DNA of 64,000 bases from Bacteriovorax sp. Seq25_V (GTDB taxonomy: Bacteria; Bdellovibrionota; Bacteriovoracia; Bacteriovoracales; Bacteriovoracaceae): the NCBI RefSeq assembly GCF_000447795.1, contig NZ_AUNI01000011.1:1-64000 (forward strand), read 5' to 3'. Both the position numbers and the translations under genes were made by a program. Numbering within the stretch: position 1 is the stretch's first letter; each line of letters begins with the position of its first letter. Below are positions 42,977 to 52,417 of the stretch, piece by piece. The notes below the pieces were generated by a model. It ran no database searches. It had not been told where the DNA came from and saw only the letters and a program-made list of their open reading frames with translations.

Positions 42977-44977
42977 ATGGAAGATTTTGAAAGAGAACTT
43001 AAGGAAGATTTTTTAGAGGAGTCAATGCAGCTTCTCGAAGATTCGGAGCAAGCATTCCTAGCGCTTGAAAATGACAAGGATAGTACTGATCTTTTAGACC
43101 AGATTTTTAGACTTGCACATAATCTTAAGGGAACATCTAGGGCCGTTGGTTTTGGTGAGGTTGCAGAGTTTACTCATGAAATGGAAAACTTGATCCTAAA
43201 GCTAAAGACTGGTGAAATTGAAGTATCTGATTATGTTGTGACAATCCTACTCGAATGTAACGACCATATCTCTCACATGATTACAACTTTACGTGATGAT
43301 CTTGATGCTACTTTTGATAGTGCAGAAATTATAGCAAAAATTATCGCAGTAATTAGCGGTCAAGGTGCACCTGTTGAAACTTCTCACGAAGAAGTTGAAA
43401 TGATCACAGAAGAAGAAGTTGAATTTGATGATTCTGACTTTGATATGGATGATACACCTGCTGCAGAGATGTTCGAAGAAGAAGTATCATTTGAATCTTC
43501 TGAAGAACCTGCAATGGAAGGTGACGATGTCGAAATTTCTGAGAGTGCTCTAGAGTCTCTTCGAGAACTTGGTATATATGATGACTCAATCATGGGAACA
43601 ATGGATCTGAAAACAGCTCCTGAAACTTCTATGGATGAGGGATTAACTATTAAAAAAGGTGATGATATCGTTGCTCAGGCGGAAGCCCCTGTTAAAGCTT
43701 CTGTGGCGCCTGATAATGTTACTCCAATAGAAACAGCAAAGAAAACGGCTGCGGCGCCAGCGCCTAAAAAGACAGAAGATGAAAGTATTCGTGTAGCGCT
43801 ATCAAGAGTGGAGAAATTAAATAACGTTGTTGGAGAGTTAGTAATCCTTCAAACGGTTCTTGATCAAAGAAGATTTACAGCAATTCAAGATGGACTTGCA
43901 AATAAGTCAATTGCTCAGCTTGGAAAACTTTCAAAAGAAATACAAGAGATCTCGATGTCTTTAAGAATGATTCCATTGAAGGCTACTCTACAAAAAATGA
44001 ATAGAATTGTTCGTGATACTTCTAAGGCATTAGATAAAACAGTTAACCTTACTCTTATCGGTGAGGACACTGAGATTGACAAGACTGTTCTTGAGCATTT
44101 ATCAGATCCACTTGTTCACATCGTTAGAAACGCTGTTGATCATGGACTTGAATCTACTGAAGGTAGAATTAAAGCAGGTAAAAGTGAAGCTGGAAATGTT
44201 GCAATTAAGGCATTTCATGAAGGGAATAATCTTGTTATTGAAATTACTGATGATGGTGGAGGGATTAATCCTGAAGTGATCAGAAAGAAGGCTATTGAAA
44301 AGAAACTAATTCCTCCAAATAAAGAGATTCCTGATCACGAGATGATTCAGTATATTTTTCATCCGGGATTCTCAACAAAAGAACAAGTTACAGAAGTTTC
44401 AGGACGTGGTGTTGGAATGGATGTTGTTAAAACTAATATTGAAAAAATGTCTGGTGATATTAAGGTATTTACAGAGATTGGAAAGGGAAGTGTTTTCAAG
44501 GTTTGCCTACCGCTGACAATGGCGATTATTGAAGGGATGGTTGTTAGAGTTGGGACAGAGAAATATATTATTCCTCTTTCTCAAGTTCATGAATCATTAA
44601 AGCCAACAAGTGAAATCATAAACTCTATCACTGGTTTTGGCGAATGCTTAAATCTCAGAGGTGATGTCCTTCCTCTTTTTAATATAGGTAAAACACTTGG
44701 GCGTAAAATGGATGATGGCGATTCAACCGATAAAATCGCAATTATTATTCATAATGACAATTTCAATTATGCTGTACTTGTGGATGATATTTTACATCAA
44801 CAGCAAGTTGTTATTAAAAAGCTTGGTGATGAAATTAAATCAAATAAAGGGTTTATGGGAAGTTCTATATTAGGAGATGGTCGTCCATCATTCATTCTGG
44901 ATTTAAATGAGTTATATAGTGGGTCTTTAAAGAAGAGTTCAAATAATTTGAAAGATAGTTTATCAAAGGTGGCATAG
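42977..44977 (+). CDS. cheA: Chemotaxis histidine kinase CheA
   Basis: 666 aa from the ATG at 42977 (GAGGA upstream). P1/Hpt domain with phospho-His H48 in RLAHNLKGTSRAVGF. Residues about 120-280 are acidic, low-complexity linker with no clear P2 CheY-binding domain. Then the P3 dimer region (VALSRVEKLNNVVGELVILQ), P4 ATPase (HIVRNAVDHGLES, DDGGGI, GRGVGMDVV) and P5 CheW-like domain. It reads the chemoreceptors and phosphorylates response regulators. The lack of P2 is an inference from composition. It starts the operon cheA-cheW-cheR-cheB. Confidence 0.94.
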   Translation: MEDFERELKEDFLEESMQLLEDSEQAFLALENDKDSTDLLDQIFRLAHNLKGTSRAVGFGEVAEFTHEMENLILKLKTGEIEVSDYVVTILLECNDHISHMITTLRDDLDATFDSAEIIAKIIAVISGQGAPVETSHEEVEMITEEEVEFDDSDFDMDDTPAAEMFEEEVSFESSEEPAMEGDDVEISESALESLRELGIYDDSIMGTMDLKTAPETSMDEGLTIKKGDDIVAQAEAPVKASVAPDNVTPIETAKKTAAAPAPKKTEDESIRVALSRVEKLNNVVGELVILQTVLDQRRFTAIQDGLANKSIAQLGKLSKEIQEISMSLRMIPLKATLQKMNRIVRDTSKALDKTVNLTLIGEDTEIDKTVLEHLSDPLVHIVRNAVDHGLESTEGRIKAGKSEAGNVAIKAFHEGNNLVIEITDDGGGINPEVIRKKAIEKKLIPPNKEIPDHEMIQYIFHPGFSTKEQVTEVSGRGVGMDVVKTNIEKMSGDIKVFTEIGKGSVFKVCLPLTMAIIEGMVVRVGTEKYIIPLSQVHESLKPTSEIINSITGFGECLNLRGDVLPLFNIGKTLGRKMDDGDSTDKIAIIIHNDNFNYAVLVDDILHQQQVVIKKLGDEIKSNKGFMGSSILGDGRPSFILDLNELYSGSLKKSSNNLKDSLSKVA

Positions 44978-44978
44978 T

Positions 44979-45479
44979 ATGAGTATTGAAAATTTTAACA
45001 AAGAAACTTTAAAAAATGGTGATGTTCATAGATTTCTAGAGTTTAGTCTAGGGGCTGAAGATTACGCAATTCCTTTGCTTTCTGTAAGAGAAGTTATTTC
45101 TGTGCCAGAGACAACTCCAATTCCAAAGGCGCCACCACACTTCTTAGGAATTATGAATCTTAGAGGACAAGTTATTTCAGTTGTTGATTTAAGAACGAAA
45201 CTGAAGATTAAAGCAAAAGAAGAGAATGCTGAAGAATCTGTAATTATTGTTGATATTAATGGGATGAATCTCGGAATTGTAGTAGACTCAATAAATAAGG
45301 TCCTTGCATTCAATACAAATGAAATAAATGAAGTACCGGAAATTGATACACAAGTAAATGCTGACTATATTCAAGGTGTTTATAGAAAAGAAGATACACT
45401 TACAGTGCTTTTAGATGTTGCAAAGGTTCTTGACCTCAGTGACATGAAAGCTCTGAGTGGTGCTAGAAAAGCAGCTTAA
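44979..45479 (+). CDS. cheW: Chemotaxis coupling protein CheW
   Basis: 166 aa. RFLEFSLGAEDYAIPLLSVREVI, then PKAPPHFLGIMNLRGQVISVVDLR (the CheW GxxxLRGxxxPVxDL signature), then ADYIQGVYRKEDTLTVLLDV. It links the receptors to CheA. It begins 1 nt after cheA, with AAAGGTGG as the ribosome site. Confidence 0.95.
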   Translation: MSIENFNKETLKNGDVHRFLEFSLGAEDYAIPLLSVREVISVPETTPIPKAPPHFLGIMNLRGQVISVVDLRTKLKIKAKEENAEESVIIVDINGMNLGIVVDSINKVLAFNTNEINEVPEIDTQVNADYIQGVYRKEDTLTVLLDVAKVLDLSDMKALSGARKAA

Positions 45480-45514
45480 TTTTTAAAACAAATAAAACAT
45501 AAAGAAGGTTCTGG

Positions 45515-47383
45515 ATGAGTACAGCTCTAAGTCAATCGAGTGAGTATGACAAATTAATTAGTAGAGTATCTGCAATTGTTGCAAAGATATCGGGAAATGT
45601 ATTGGAGGAGAAGCAGGCTCTGATGGTACAAACTCGAGTTAAGAAAAGGATGTTGGAGCTTGGTCATAATTCTCCGGCGGAGTATCTAGTTTTCTTAGAG
45701 AAAAACTTGAATAGTGAGTCAGGAGTTCTTGTATCTCTTCTAACTACTCACCATACTTTCTTTTTTCGTGAATTTAATCATTTTGAATATGTTAAAGCGA
45801 ATCTCTCTACTATCGTTAAGAACGTCAGAGCTCGTGGAGATAATACAATTCGTATTTGGTCTGCTGCCTGCTCTCGTGGACAAGAAGTGTATTCATTGTC
45901 AATGTTCTTAAATTTCTATCTTCCAAAAATTGATCCCTCTATGAAGTTTAAAATTATTGGAAGTGATATTGATCCGGAGTCTGTAAAAGTTGCCGCCAAT
46001 GGCGTTTATCATCGTCGTGAGATTAAAAGTGTTCCAATGAATTATCTTGGAGATCACTGGGCAAGAGGTAAAGGGGAAATTTCTGAATTCGTAAAAGCAA
46101 AGAAGAGTATTACAGAACCCACTGAATTCAAAGTTGTGAACCTTCTGGATTTTAAAACGCAAATGCGTGGTTCTAAGTTTGATATTATTTTTTGTCGAAA
46201 TGTATTTATTTATTTTAGACCAGATCAAATTAAGTTGATCATGAATGAATTTTTAAATCACCTCTATGATACGGGATTGTTCTTTAGCGGTATCTCCGAA
46301 TCCCTAGGGGGATTACAGCTTGAAATTGATAACGTTGGACCATCAATCTATATGAGAAAAGGGGCGAAGGCCGAAGCTTCTGCAACTCCAGAGTCATTAG
46401 CAGTCTCTGGTACTACTCCAGCTCCTGTCTCTATTGCAAGAGCGCCAGTAATGCCAAGTATGCCAACGACATTGAAAGTTGTTTGCGTAGATGATTCTTC
46501 TTCAATCCTTACTCTTCTTAAGAAGGTCTTTGAACCGGGAAGTGGTTTTGAGGTTGTCGGTGTGGCGAAAAATGGTATTGAGGCAAAAGAAGTTATTGCT
46601 AAATGTAAACCAGATCTTGTGACGTTAGATATTCACATGCCAGAAATGGATGGGGTAACTTACCTTCAGAGAAACTTTAATTCGACGCATCCGCCTGTTG
46701 TTATGATTTCTTCAGCTTCGCGTGACGACTCAGATGCCGCCATGAAAGCTCTTCGAGCTGGAGCTTCTGACTTTATTGAGAAGCCTGCTTTAAATAATAT
46801 GATGGAGCGTGGAGAAGAAATTAAAACTAAGTTAAAGGTTGCCTATATGGATAAGGCCTTTGCTTCGTCTCATGTTTCAAGTGTTGATAAGGAATTTGAA
46901 AAGAAAATTGCAATATCATCACCTGAAAATAAATTTAGAGTTATTTATAGTTCTGTTTCGGATCAAAAGAAAGTTGTTAAGTTCTTCAATGAGCTTCATG
47001 ACAAACAACCACCGACTGTGATGTTCTTTGAAGGACAGGATAATATTCTTCAAGCGTTAAAAGAGGATATGAAATCTAAGGTTAGATATAATCTTGAAGT
47101 TATTGATGTTCTTCCAACGTCATTTTCTCCTGACACAATCTATCTTGCCGACTTTAAAAAGCTTTATGATTCTGTTTGTTCGAAAAATAAGTCAAAACCT
47201 ACATCTTGGCTTATTTTTGGAAAAACTTCTAAACATGCTTCAGAGAAAATTTTAGAGTGGGATAACGGTCATCTCCTTGTTGAAGACTTGAATTATAAGT
47301 GTGAGTTAACTGAAGTTGCCGCAGATGTCGTGCCAGCTACAAGTTTTGCGTACATGTCTTGTGACTGGCTAAGTAAGAAATGA
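45515..47383 (+). CDS. CheR methyltransferase fused to a receiver domain and a CheB-like (inactive) domain
   Basis: 622 aa. Residues 10-285: CheR, with TTHHTFFFRE (77-86), SAM motif IWSAACSRGQEVYSL (114-128) and FDIIFCRNVFIYF (222-234). A proline/alanine linker (286-317) follows. Residues 320-445: receiver domain with VVCVDDSS (322-329), phospho-Asp D372 in LDIHMPEMDG, and SSAS and EKP at the T/K positions. Residues 473-615 follow the order of a CheB methylesterase (PPTVMFFEGQ for PxLIVQHMP; VIDVLPTSFSPDTIYLAD for VxEAxDGxxLxPGxVYxAP; SWLIFGKTS for xVLTGMGxDG) but have none of the Ser, His, Asp catalytic residues. The two ends of the adaptation cycle thus meet in one chain, with the esterase half dead. 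Confidence 0.85.
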   Translation: MSTALSQSSEYDKLISRVSAIVAKISGNVLEEKQALMVQTRVKKRMLELGHNSPAEYLVFLEKNLNSESGVLVSLLTTHHTFFFREFNHFEYVKANLSTIVKNVRARGDNTIRIWSAACSRGQEVYSLSMFLNFYLPKIDPSMKFKIIGSDIDPESVKVAANGVYHRREIKSVPMNYLGDHWARGKGEISEFVKAKKSITEPTEFKVVNLLDFKTQMRGSKFDIIFCRNVFIYFRPDQIKLIMNEFLNHLYDTGLFFSGISESLGGLQLEIDNVGPSIYMRKGAKAEASATPESLAVSGTTPAPVSIARAPVMPSMPTTLKVVCVDDSSSILTLLKKVFEPGSGFEVVGVAKNGIEAKEVIAKCKPDLVTLDIHMPEMDGVTYLQRNFNSTHPPVVMISSASRDDSDAAMKALRAGASDFIEKPALNNMMERGEEIKTKLKVAYMDKAFASSHVSSVDKEFEKKIAISSPENKFRVIYSSVSDQKKVVKFFNELHDKQPPTVMFFEGQDNILQALKEDMKSKVRYNLEVIDVLPTSFSPDTIYLADFKKLYDSVCSKNKSKPTSWLIFGKTSKHASEKILEWDNGHLLVEDLNYKCELTEVAADVVPATSFAYMSCDWLSKK

Positions 47384-47390
47384 GTAAGAA

Positions 47391-48791
47391 ATGTATAGAG
47401 AGATAAACTCAACGCTAAGTAGTGAACAGTACTTTAAATTAGATAAACAAATGTTTGTGATGGCAAAGGGACAGAAAGAGTCCCTATGCGCTATCTTCGA
47501 TAATTTTAAGTCTGATGTTCTGCTGAGTTTTATTGAAAAGGTTCGTACAAAGTTTGAATCTCAGTCTGTTGAATTTAAGCTTCTAGGGCCTTCTTCCCTT
47601 GTGAATGGAGCAAGTCGAGTTATCTCAGGAACTGGTTTCAGAGAAATTAAAACTGTTGTACGTAACCAATCCTTTGAAGTGTTTTATCTCGCGGATCAAA
47701 ATAGACTTCGTGTTTCAAAAGCAGAAGTTGTCGCTGAGCCAGTAAGTCGTGAAAAGAAAAAAATTAAGGTCCTAATTGTCGACGATTCAAAAACAATTAG
47801 AAATCTTCTCAATAAAATGCTCTCTAGTGATCCAATGATTGAAATTTGCGCCGAGGCATCTAAGCCAAGTGAAGTAGAGTCACTAATTAAACATCATCAA
47901 CCTGATGTAATGACTCTTGATATTCACATGCCAGAGATGACTGGAGTCGAGTTATTGAAGAAGATTGGTCATAAATATAATGTTCCAGCAATTATGGTGA
48001 CTTCAATCAGCATGGAAGAAGGTCCACTTGTTCTTGAAGCCCTTGAAAACGGAGCCTTCGATTATATTCAAAAACCAGATATGAAAGATATTTCAATTGT
48101 TCGTCCAGTACTTCTTGAGAAAATCAAAGAAGCTGCAGAGTCTAGTAAGACTATTACAAATATTAATAAGCTCGGTGCAAAGGTCGTCAAGGACTTTAAT
48201 ATGGACTCTCTTATTGTTCTTGGTTCATCAACTGGTGGAACAAATGCGATCAAGGATATCCTTGTTAAATTCCCAAAGAATATTCCGCCAATGTTGATCG
48301 TTCAACATATTCCGCCGGTTTTTTCAAAAGCTTTTGCAGATAGGATGAATAGCTTATGTCCTTTCACTGTCGTTGAAGCGAAGAACGGTGATATTCTTGA
48401 GAAGAATAAAGTTTTGGTGGCTCCTGGTGGAACACAGATGAAACTCGTTAATCAAGCAGGAGTACTCAAGGTTGAAATAAACGATGATGCACCAGTTAAT
48501 CGATTTAAGCCATCTGTTGATTATATGTTTAATTCTGTCGTTGACGCTTGTAAAAAGAAACATGTTATTTCAGTCATCCTTACTGGGATGGGGAAGGATG
48601 GTGCTCGTGGAATGCTCAACTTAAAAAATGCTGGAGCCTTAACAATTGCTCAAGATGAAGAATCTTCAGTTGTTTATGGAATGCCACGCGAGGCGGTTGA
48701 AATAGGTGCTGCGATGGCCGTGGAGCACAAAGATGATATTGCTGCCAAGATTGGTGAATTTTCTTGGCAGAGTGATAAAGCTGCGAGCTAA
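47391..48791 (+). CDS. cheB: Chemotaxis methylesterase CheB with N-terminal extension (possibly CheD-like)
   Basis: 466 aa. Residues 124-245: receiver domain, VLIVDDSKT and D177 in LDIHMPEMTG. Residues 272-460: methylesterase with S280 (GSSTGG), H306 (VQHIPP) and D403 (GMGKDG), all conserved. The extra first 115 residues end in KLLGPSSLVNGASR, then FREIKTVVRNQSFEVFYLADQNRLRVSKAEV, which resembles the last half of CheD (KLFGGA, IGxRN, GR.V.F..xxG.V.V) but lacks the GSC and His motif; CheD origin is a guess. It removes methyl or amide groups from receptors. Confidence 0.92.
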   Translation: MYREINSTLSSEQYFKLDKQMFVMAKGQKESLCAIFDNFKSDVLLSFIEKVRTKFESQSVEFKLLGPSSLVNGASRVISGTGFREIKTVVRNQSFEVFYLADQNRLRVSKAEVVAEPVSREKKKIKVLIVDDSKTIRNLLNKMLSSDPMIEICAEASKPSEVESLIKHHQPDVMTLDIHMPEMTGVELLKKIGHKYNVPAIMVTSISMEEGPLVLEALENGAFDYIQKPDMKDISIVRPVLLEKIKEAAESSKTITNINKLGAKVVKDFNMDSLIVLGSSTGGTNAIKDILVKFPKNIPPMLIVQHIPPVFSKAFADRMNSLCPFTVVEAKNGDILEKNKVLVAPGGTQMKLVNQAGVLKVEINDDAPVNRFKPSVDYMFNSVVDACKKKHVISVILTGMGKDGARGMLNLKNAGALTIAQDEESSVVYGMPREAVEIGAAMAVEHKDDIAAKIGEFSWQSDKAAS

Positions 48792-48795
48792 TTAC

Positions 48796-49737
48796 TTATC
48801 TCGCATGCTCCTTTCTAATATATGCAACAGCATTGTGAGAGTGAAGTGATTCGATATGCTCAACTTTCGCTTCCCAATCTATAATCTTTTGACACTCATT
48901 AAATACAGTACTGATTCTTCTTGTTGCGTGTTCAACGAACATTGGATTATCACCATTTAAAATGGCAAATGCTTGTTCATCAAGTCTCTTCACAAGAGAT
49001 TGAGTCTCTGTTGGAAGAGCAATTCTCATCAGTCCAATAAGTTGCTCAATATCAAAACCTTGATCTGGATCGTATGTTACTTTCATTGTCGCAATAGATC
49101 TTTGACTGTGTGCTGAAGCGATACCACTTCCTTCTGTCGTCTTACCTTCGCGGTATTCTTTCTCATACTGCTTAGACATAGAAAGAGAACATGGACAAGT
49201 TGAGGAGTATTCATACTTCATTGTTAGAACCATGATTACTTTATCATCCTTTCCTTCAATCCCTTCCCATTCGCACTCATAGTACTGCCAGCCCCAGTTT
49301 CCACTTTTAAGTGATTGTTGTTTTACTGGGTAGCTGAATTTTAAGCTTAGGTGTGCTTTTGGAATAAGAGGCTCATCTTCATAGTCACGAAGTTCTGTAC
49401 GGTACATATGAAGGATATTCTTATAGAACTGATGGTTAACATTTGTTGTCGCACCTTCTCTTTGAAGAATGTTACAAAATCTACTCATGTTTGCACCAGT
49501 CTTATGAGACTCAAGATATACAAACATTGAAGCTTCTGTATCGTGAGACATTACTGTGCCATCAACGTGCTCAAAGTTTAATGGAATTCTAAATCTTTCA
49601 ATCCCAACTCTTGGAATTGCGATCATAACTTCGTTCGCTCTTTTTTGGAAGTCATTTAAACCAGAGTCATCTTTCATGCCTGGGTTCATGATGTCTTCTC
49701 TTTTATTTCTAAGTGCATCTATGTTTTTCATTTTCAT
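48796..49737 (-). CDS. folE2: GTP cyclohydrolase FolE2 (type IB)
   Basis: 313 aa from the ATG at 49737, which has AAAGG 5 nt upstream. COG1469 signature: the conserved Cys in SSTCPCSLSMSKQ, IPRVGIERFRIPLNF, HMYRTELRDYEDEP and SAHSQRSIATMKV. It makes 7,8-dihydroneopterin triphosphate from GTP for folate and/or queuosine. FolE2 can work without zinc and is often Zur-controlled; no clear Zur box is seen here. It is convergent with cheB, 4 nt between stops. Confidence 0.92.
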   Translation of the reverse strand: MKMKNIDALRNKREDIMNPGMKDDSGLNDFQKRANEVMIAIPRVGIERFRIPLNFEHVDGTVMSHDTEASMFVYLESHKTGANMSRFCNILQREGATTNVNHQFYKNILHMYRTELRDYEDEPLIPKAHLSLKFSYPVKQQSLKSGNWGWQYYECEWEGIEGKDDKVIMVLTMKYEYSSTCPCSLSMSKQYEKEYREGKTTEGSGIASAHSQRSIATMKVTYDPDQGFDIEQLIGLMRIALPTETQSLVKRLDEQAFAILNGDNPMFVEHATRRISTVFNECQKIIDWEAKVEHIESLHSHNAVAYIRKEHAR

Positions 49738-49987
49738 GGGACCTTTCAAAAAATAGGTTAAAAAATACCTTAATTAGTTTGACTATCTTTTAACTTGTTA
49801 TCAGGTATTTGGCAATATTTCACATACCTATTATAGACCGAAAATATTAGGCTATTTTGAGACAAAGCTTAATTTTGGGAAATTCACCAATTTTCAGGAT
49901 GTTATATTGCAATCAATATTTCTTGGGCCAAAAAATAACTAAGGTAAATTGTCACTAATTTCGATAAAATAGGTATGAGAGGAGCTT

Positions 49988-50197
49988 ATGACAAATCGTT
50001 CACTAAAAGTTGAAACATACGAGAGATACTATGGCAGTGTCGACGAGGTTGTGAAGCAGATCGAGAATTGTCCAAAATGTGGGGCCAAGTTCATTATTAC
50101 TCATCTGTCAGATCGTGAAAATCTCTACGTTCATGAAGAAGTGAAGTGTACTGAGTGTAACTTCGGTACTGAAGAAACTCTTCATATCCTGAACTAG
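49988..50197 (+). CDS. Small zinc-ribbon protein, 69 aa
   Basis: CPKCGAKF (about 28-35) and CTECNFG (about 54-60) form a two-CxxC zinc ribbon joined by a short beta region with His residues. GAGAGGAGC is a strong ribosome site. It is 2 nt upstream of a small membrane protein gene, likely the same transcript. Role unknown; such proteins often bind RNA or RNA polymerase. Confidence 0.65.
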   Translation: MTNRSLKVETYERYYGSVDEVVKQIENCPKCGAKFIITHLSDRENLYVHEEVKCTECNFGTEETLHILN

Positions 50198-50199
50198 TA

Positions 50200-50670
50200 A
50201 TGTTTAAATTTTCATTTTTCTTCTTTTTACTTTCTATTTGTTGGCTGGTGCCAAATCACTTTCGACTTCAAACAATGAAAGAGGTGCAATCTAAATTGAA
50301 GCATTATCGTGATGATATCTTCATTGTCGAGAGAGCGATCGACTATGGAGTTAAGAGATTACAAAATTTTCCAGGAAAGTCTTATCTCGAAGGACATCTG
50401 CAAAGTAATCCAACCGCTGTTGAATATTTTGATGATGAGAAGGTTTATCAATTTGGTGATCTGCAAAAGAAGTATCCTACTGGAACTAAAATTCCTGTTC
50501 TTTTTAACCCACAGGCGAAGGCGTTTGAAAATGGTCAGTCGATTAGGGTAATTGCAAGAGTTGATCATAGTGAAAAAATTGAGAGAGTCAGTTTAATGAC
50601 TTACTCACCCTTAGGAGTAGGAACTTTGCTCTTACTCCTAAGTTTGATAAGTGGTCGTCGTCGCGATTAA
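50200..50670 (+). CDS. Two-TM membrane protein, DUF3592-like, 156 aa
   Basis: N-terminal hydrophobic helix (FKFSFFFFLLSICWLV), a soluble part of about 110 residues (VQFGDLQKKYPTGTKIPVLFNPQAKAF resembles the DUF3592 core YxxGxxVxVxYxPxxP), and a second helix near the C-terminus (LGVGTLLLLLSLISG) followed by GRRRD. A stable conserved fold is plausible; function unknown. Its stop overlaps the convergent cdd gene by 4 bp. Confidence 0.6.
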   Translation: MFKFSFFFFLLSICWLVPNHFRLQTMKEVQSKLKHYRDDIFIVERAIDYGVKRLQNFPGKSYLEGHLQSNPTAVEYFDDEKVYQFGDLQKKYPTGTKIPVLFNPQAKAFENGQSIRVIARVDHSEKIERVSLMTYSPLGVGTLLLLLSLISGRRRD

Positions 50671-51065
50671 TCTAGAGTATCAAATGGAGCTGGTAGAAGC
50701 TCATTAAACTTCATCGTCTTTTGAATTCCATTTAAGTCTCCAAGGTAGATTGGAGTGTCGGCCTTACAGAATTCAGAAATAACCTGAAGACACATTCCAC
50801 AAGGAACTGTTACCGGGTTTGTATCAACACAAACAACTACGAATTCAATTTCAATTTTTCCATTTTCTGCAACAGCATTTAAAATAGCATTTCTTTCTGC
50901 GCAGATAGTTGCACCAAAGCTGATATTCTCAACATTGCAACCACCATAGAGCTTTTCAACGCCCTTAATTGAAATTGCTGATCCTACAAAGAAATTAGAA
51001 TATTTTGCGTAAGCATTATTTCTTGTTTTTTTTGCTAACTCGTATGCTTGTTCTACTCTTGTCAT
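50667..51065 (-). CDS. cdd: Cytidine deaminase
   Basis: 132 aa, homotetrameric type length. Zinc motifs CAERNAI (Cys plus catalytic Glu) and PCGMCLQ, with FFVGSAI and GGCNVENISFG. It deaminates cytidine to uridine in pyrimidine salvage. It starts on the base after the pyrC stop; the two form an operon. Confidence 0.95.
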   Translation of the reverse strand: MTRVEQAYELAKKTRNNAYAKYSNFFVGSAISIKGVEKLYGGCNVENISFGATICAERNAILNAVAENGKIEIEFVVVCVDTNPVTVPCGMCLQVISEFCKADTPIYLGDLNGIQKTMKFNELLPAPFDTLD

Positions 51066-52358
51066 TTATTTTCCTTTTTTAAAAACTTCACCCTTAAGCA
51101 TTGCTATTCTTCCCGAGACTATCGTAATGACTGGAGCTCCTTGTACGAGCATGCCGTAAAAAGGCGTCCAACCACATTTACTGGCTTGATCTTTCGTATT
51201 GATAACCCATTCTTTTTCAAGGTCAACAATTGTAAAGTCAGCATCTCTTCCTACTTCAACACGGCCCTTATTAAGACCAAAAATTTTAGAGGGGTTATAA
51301 CTTAATTTTTCTACGATCTTCTGTAAAGTGATTCTTCCCTTATTCATATGAAATAACATCACAGGAAAAATTGTTTGAACTCCTGGCATCCCTGATGGTG
51401 AATGCGGGTAGCCCTTACGCTTTTCAGCAAGGGTATGCGGAGCATGGTCAGAGCCAAAAACATCAACACTGTCATCATCTACGGCCATCCAAAGAGCATC
51501 TGTATGATCTTTTGTTCTAATTGGTGGATTCATTTGCGCAAGGGTGTCGATATTGTCGTAAATTTCCGGCGCACTTAAAGTTAGGTGCTGAGGAGTCAGT
51601 TCAAATGTGCAATATTCTTTATTCGCTCTTAGAAATTCAATCTCTTCTTTCGTAGAAACGTGAAGTACATGAACCTTGCGTCCTGCTTTTTTTGCAATTG
51701 CAATAATCATTTGAGTCGCTTCGAGTGCGCTCTGTGGATCACGCCATTCATAGTGAGCGTGAACAGATTTTGCTTCATCGCGGATATGCTTTCTTTCGTT
51801 TAAGCGTTTCTCACTTTCGCAGTGAACGGCAATTGGAACTTTAATATTTTTAAAAATTTCAAGAAGCTTTTCTTCATTATAAAGTAGTAAATCTCCAGTT
51901 GAGCTTCCTAAAAATATTTTTACACCAATACATCCTGGTAGATCTTGGGCCTTAATTAGTTCCTCAAGATTGCTATCTGTCGCCCCAATGTAGAAGTAAT
52001 AATTTGTGTAAGATGTTCTTTCTGCAATATCAAGTTTTTCTTGAACTGCTTGGACTGTCGTTGTTGGGGGATTGGTATTTGGCATCTCAAAAAAAGTACA
52101 AATCCCACCAAGGGCCGCGCCCTTTGAGCCGGATTGAATATCTTCTTTGTGCGTGAGTCCTGGCTCTCTAAAGTGAACCTGGGAGTCAATAAGACCAGGT
52201 AGAATAACGAGACCTGTTGCATCGATACTATTTGTTGCACCAGACAAGTTTTGACCGATTTCCACAATTTTTCCGTCTTTAACGGCAATATCTGCGAAAA
52301 TTTCCTCATCGTGATTAATTATTTTCCCATTTTTAATGATCAAATCAATTGAATTCAT
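51066..52358 (-). CDS. pyrC: Dihydroorotase (class I type)
   Basis: 430 aa. LPGLIDSQVHFREPGLTHKED (zinc-binding HxH), GVKIFLGSSTGD (carbamylated Lys region), VHCE and VHVLHVS (His ligands), FGSDHAPH (catalytic Asp), then SPSGMPGVQT. It makes dihydroorotate in pyrimidine synthesis. Ribosome site AAAAGGA before the ATG. pyrC-cdd pairing joins synthesis and salvage. Confidence 0.92.
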   Translation of the reverse strand: MNSIDLIIKNGKIINHDEEIFADIAVKDGKIVEIGQNLSGATNSIDATGLVILPGLIDSQVHFREPGLTHKEDIQSGSKGAALGGICTFFEMPNTNPPTTTVQAVQEKLDIAERTSYTNYYFYIGATDSNLEELIKAQDLPGCIGVKIFLGSSTGDLLLYNEEKLLEIFKNIKVPIAVHCESEKRLNERKHIRDEAKSVHAHYEWRDPQSALEATQMIIAIAKKAGRKVHVLHVSTKEEIEFLRANKEYCTFELTPQHLTLSAPEIYDNIDTLAQMNPPIRTKDHTDALWMAVDDDSVDVFGSDHAPHTLAEKRKGYPHSPSGMPGVQTIFPVMLFHMNKGRITLQKIVEKLSYNPSKIFGLNKGRVEVGRDADFTIVDLEKEWVINTKDQASKCGWTPFYGMLVQGAPVITIVSGRIAMLKGEVFKKGK

Positions 52359-52417
52359 GACAGTTTTATCCTTTTTGGGTTATTATACTACCAAATATTT
52401 TTATAAAGCGAGTGGTA

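Noticed and set aside
49895-49925. Zur-box-like half site GATGTTATA between folE2 and the zinc-ribbon gene
   Set aside because: Only one half matches; the inverted second half is absent. Zinc control cannot be claimed.
49750-49987. Possible preQ1 or other riboswitch upstream of folE2
   Set aside because: No recognisable aptamer core or pseudoknot pattern; only short AT-rich inverted segments.
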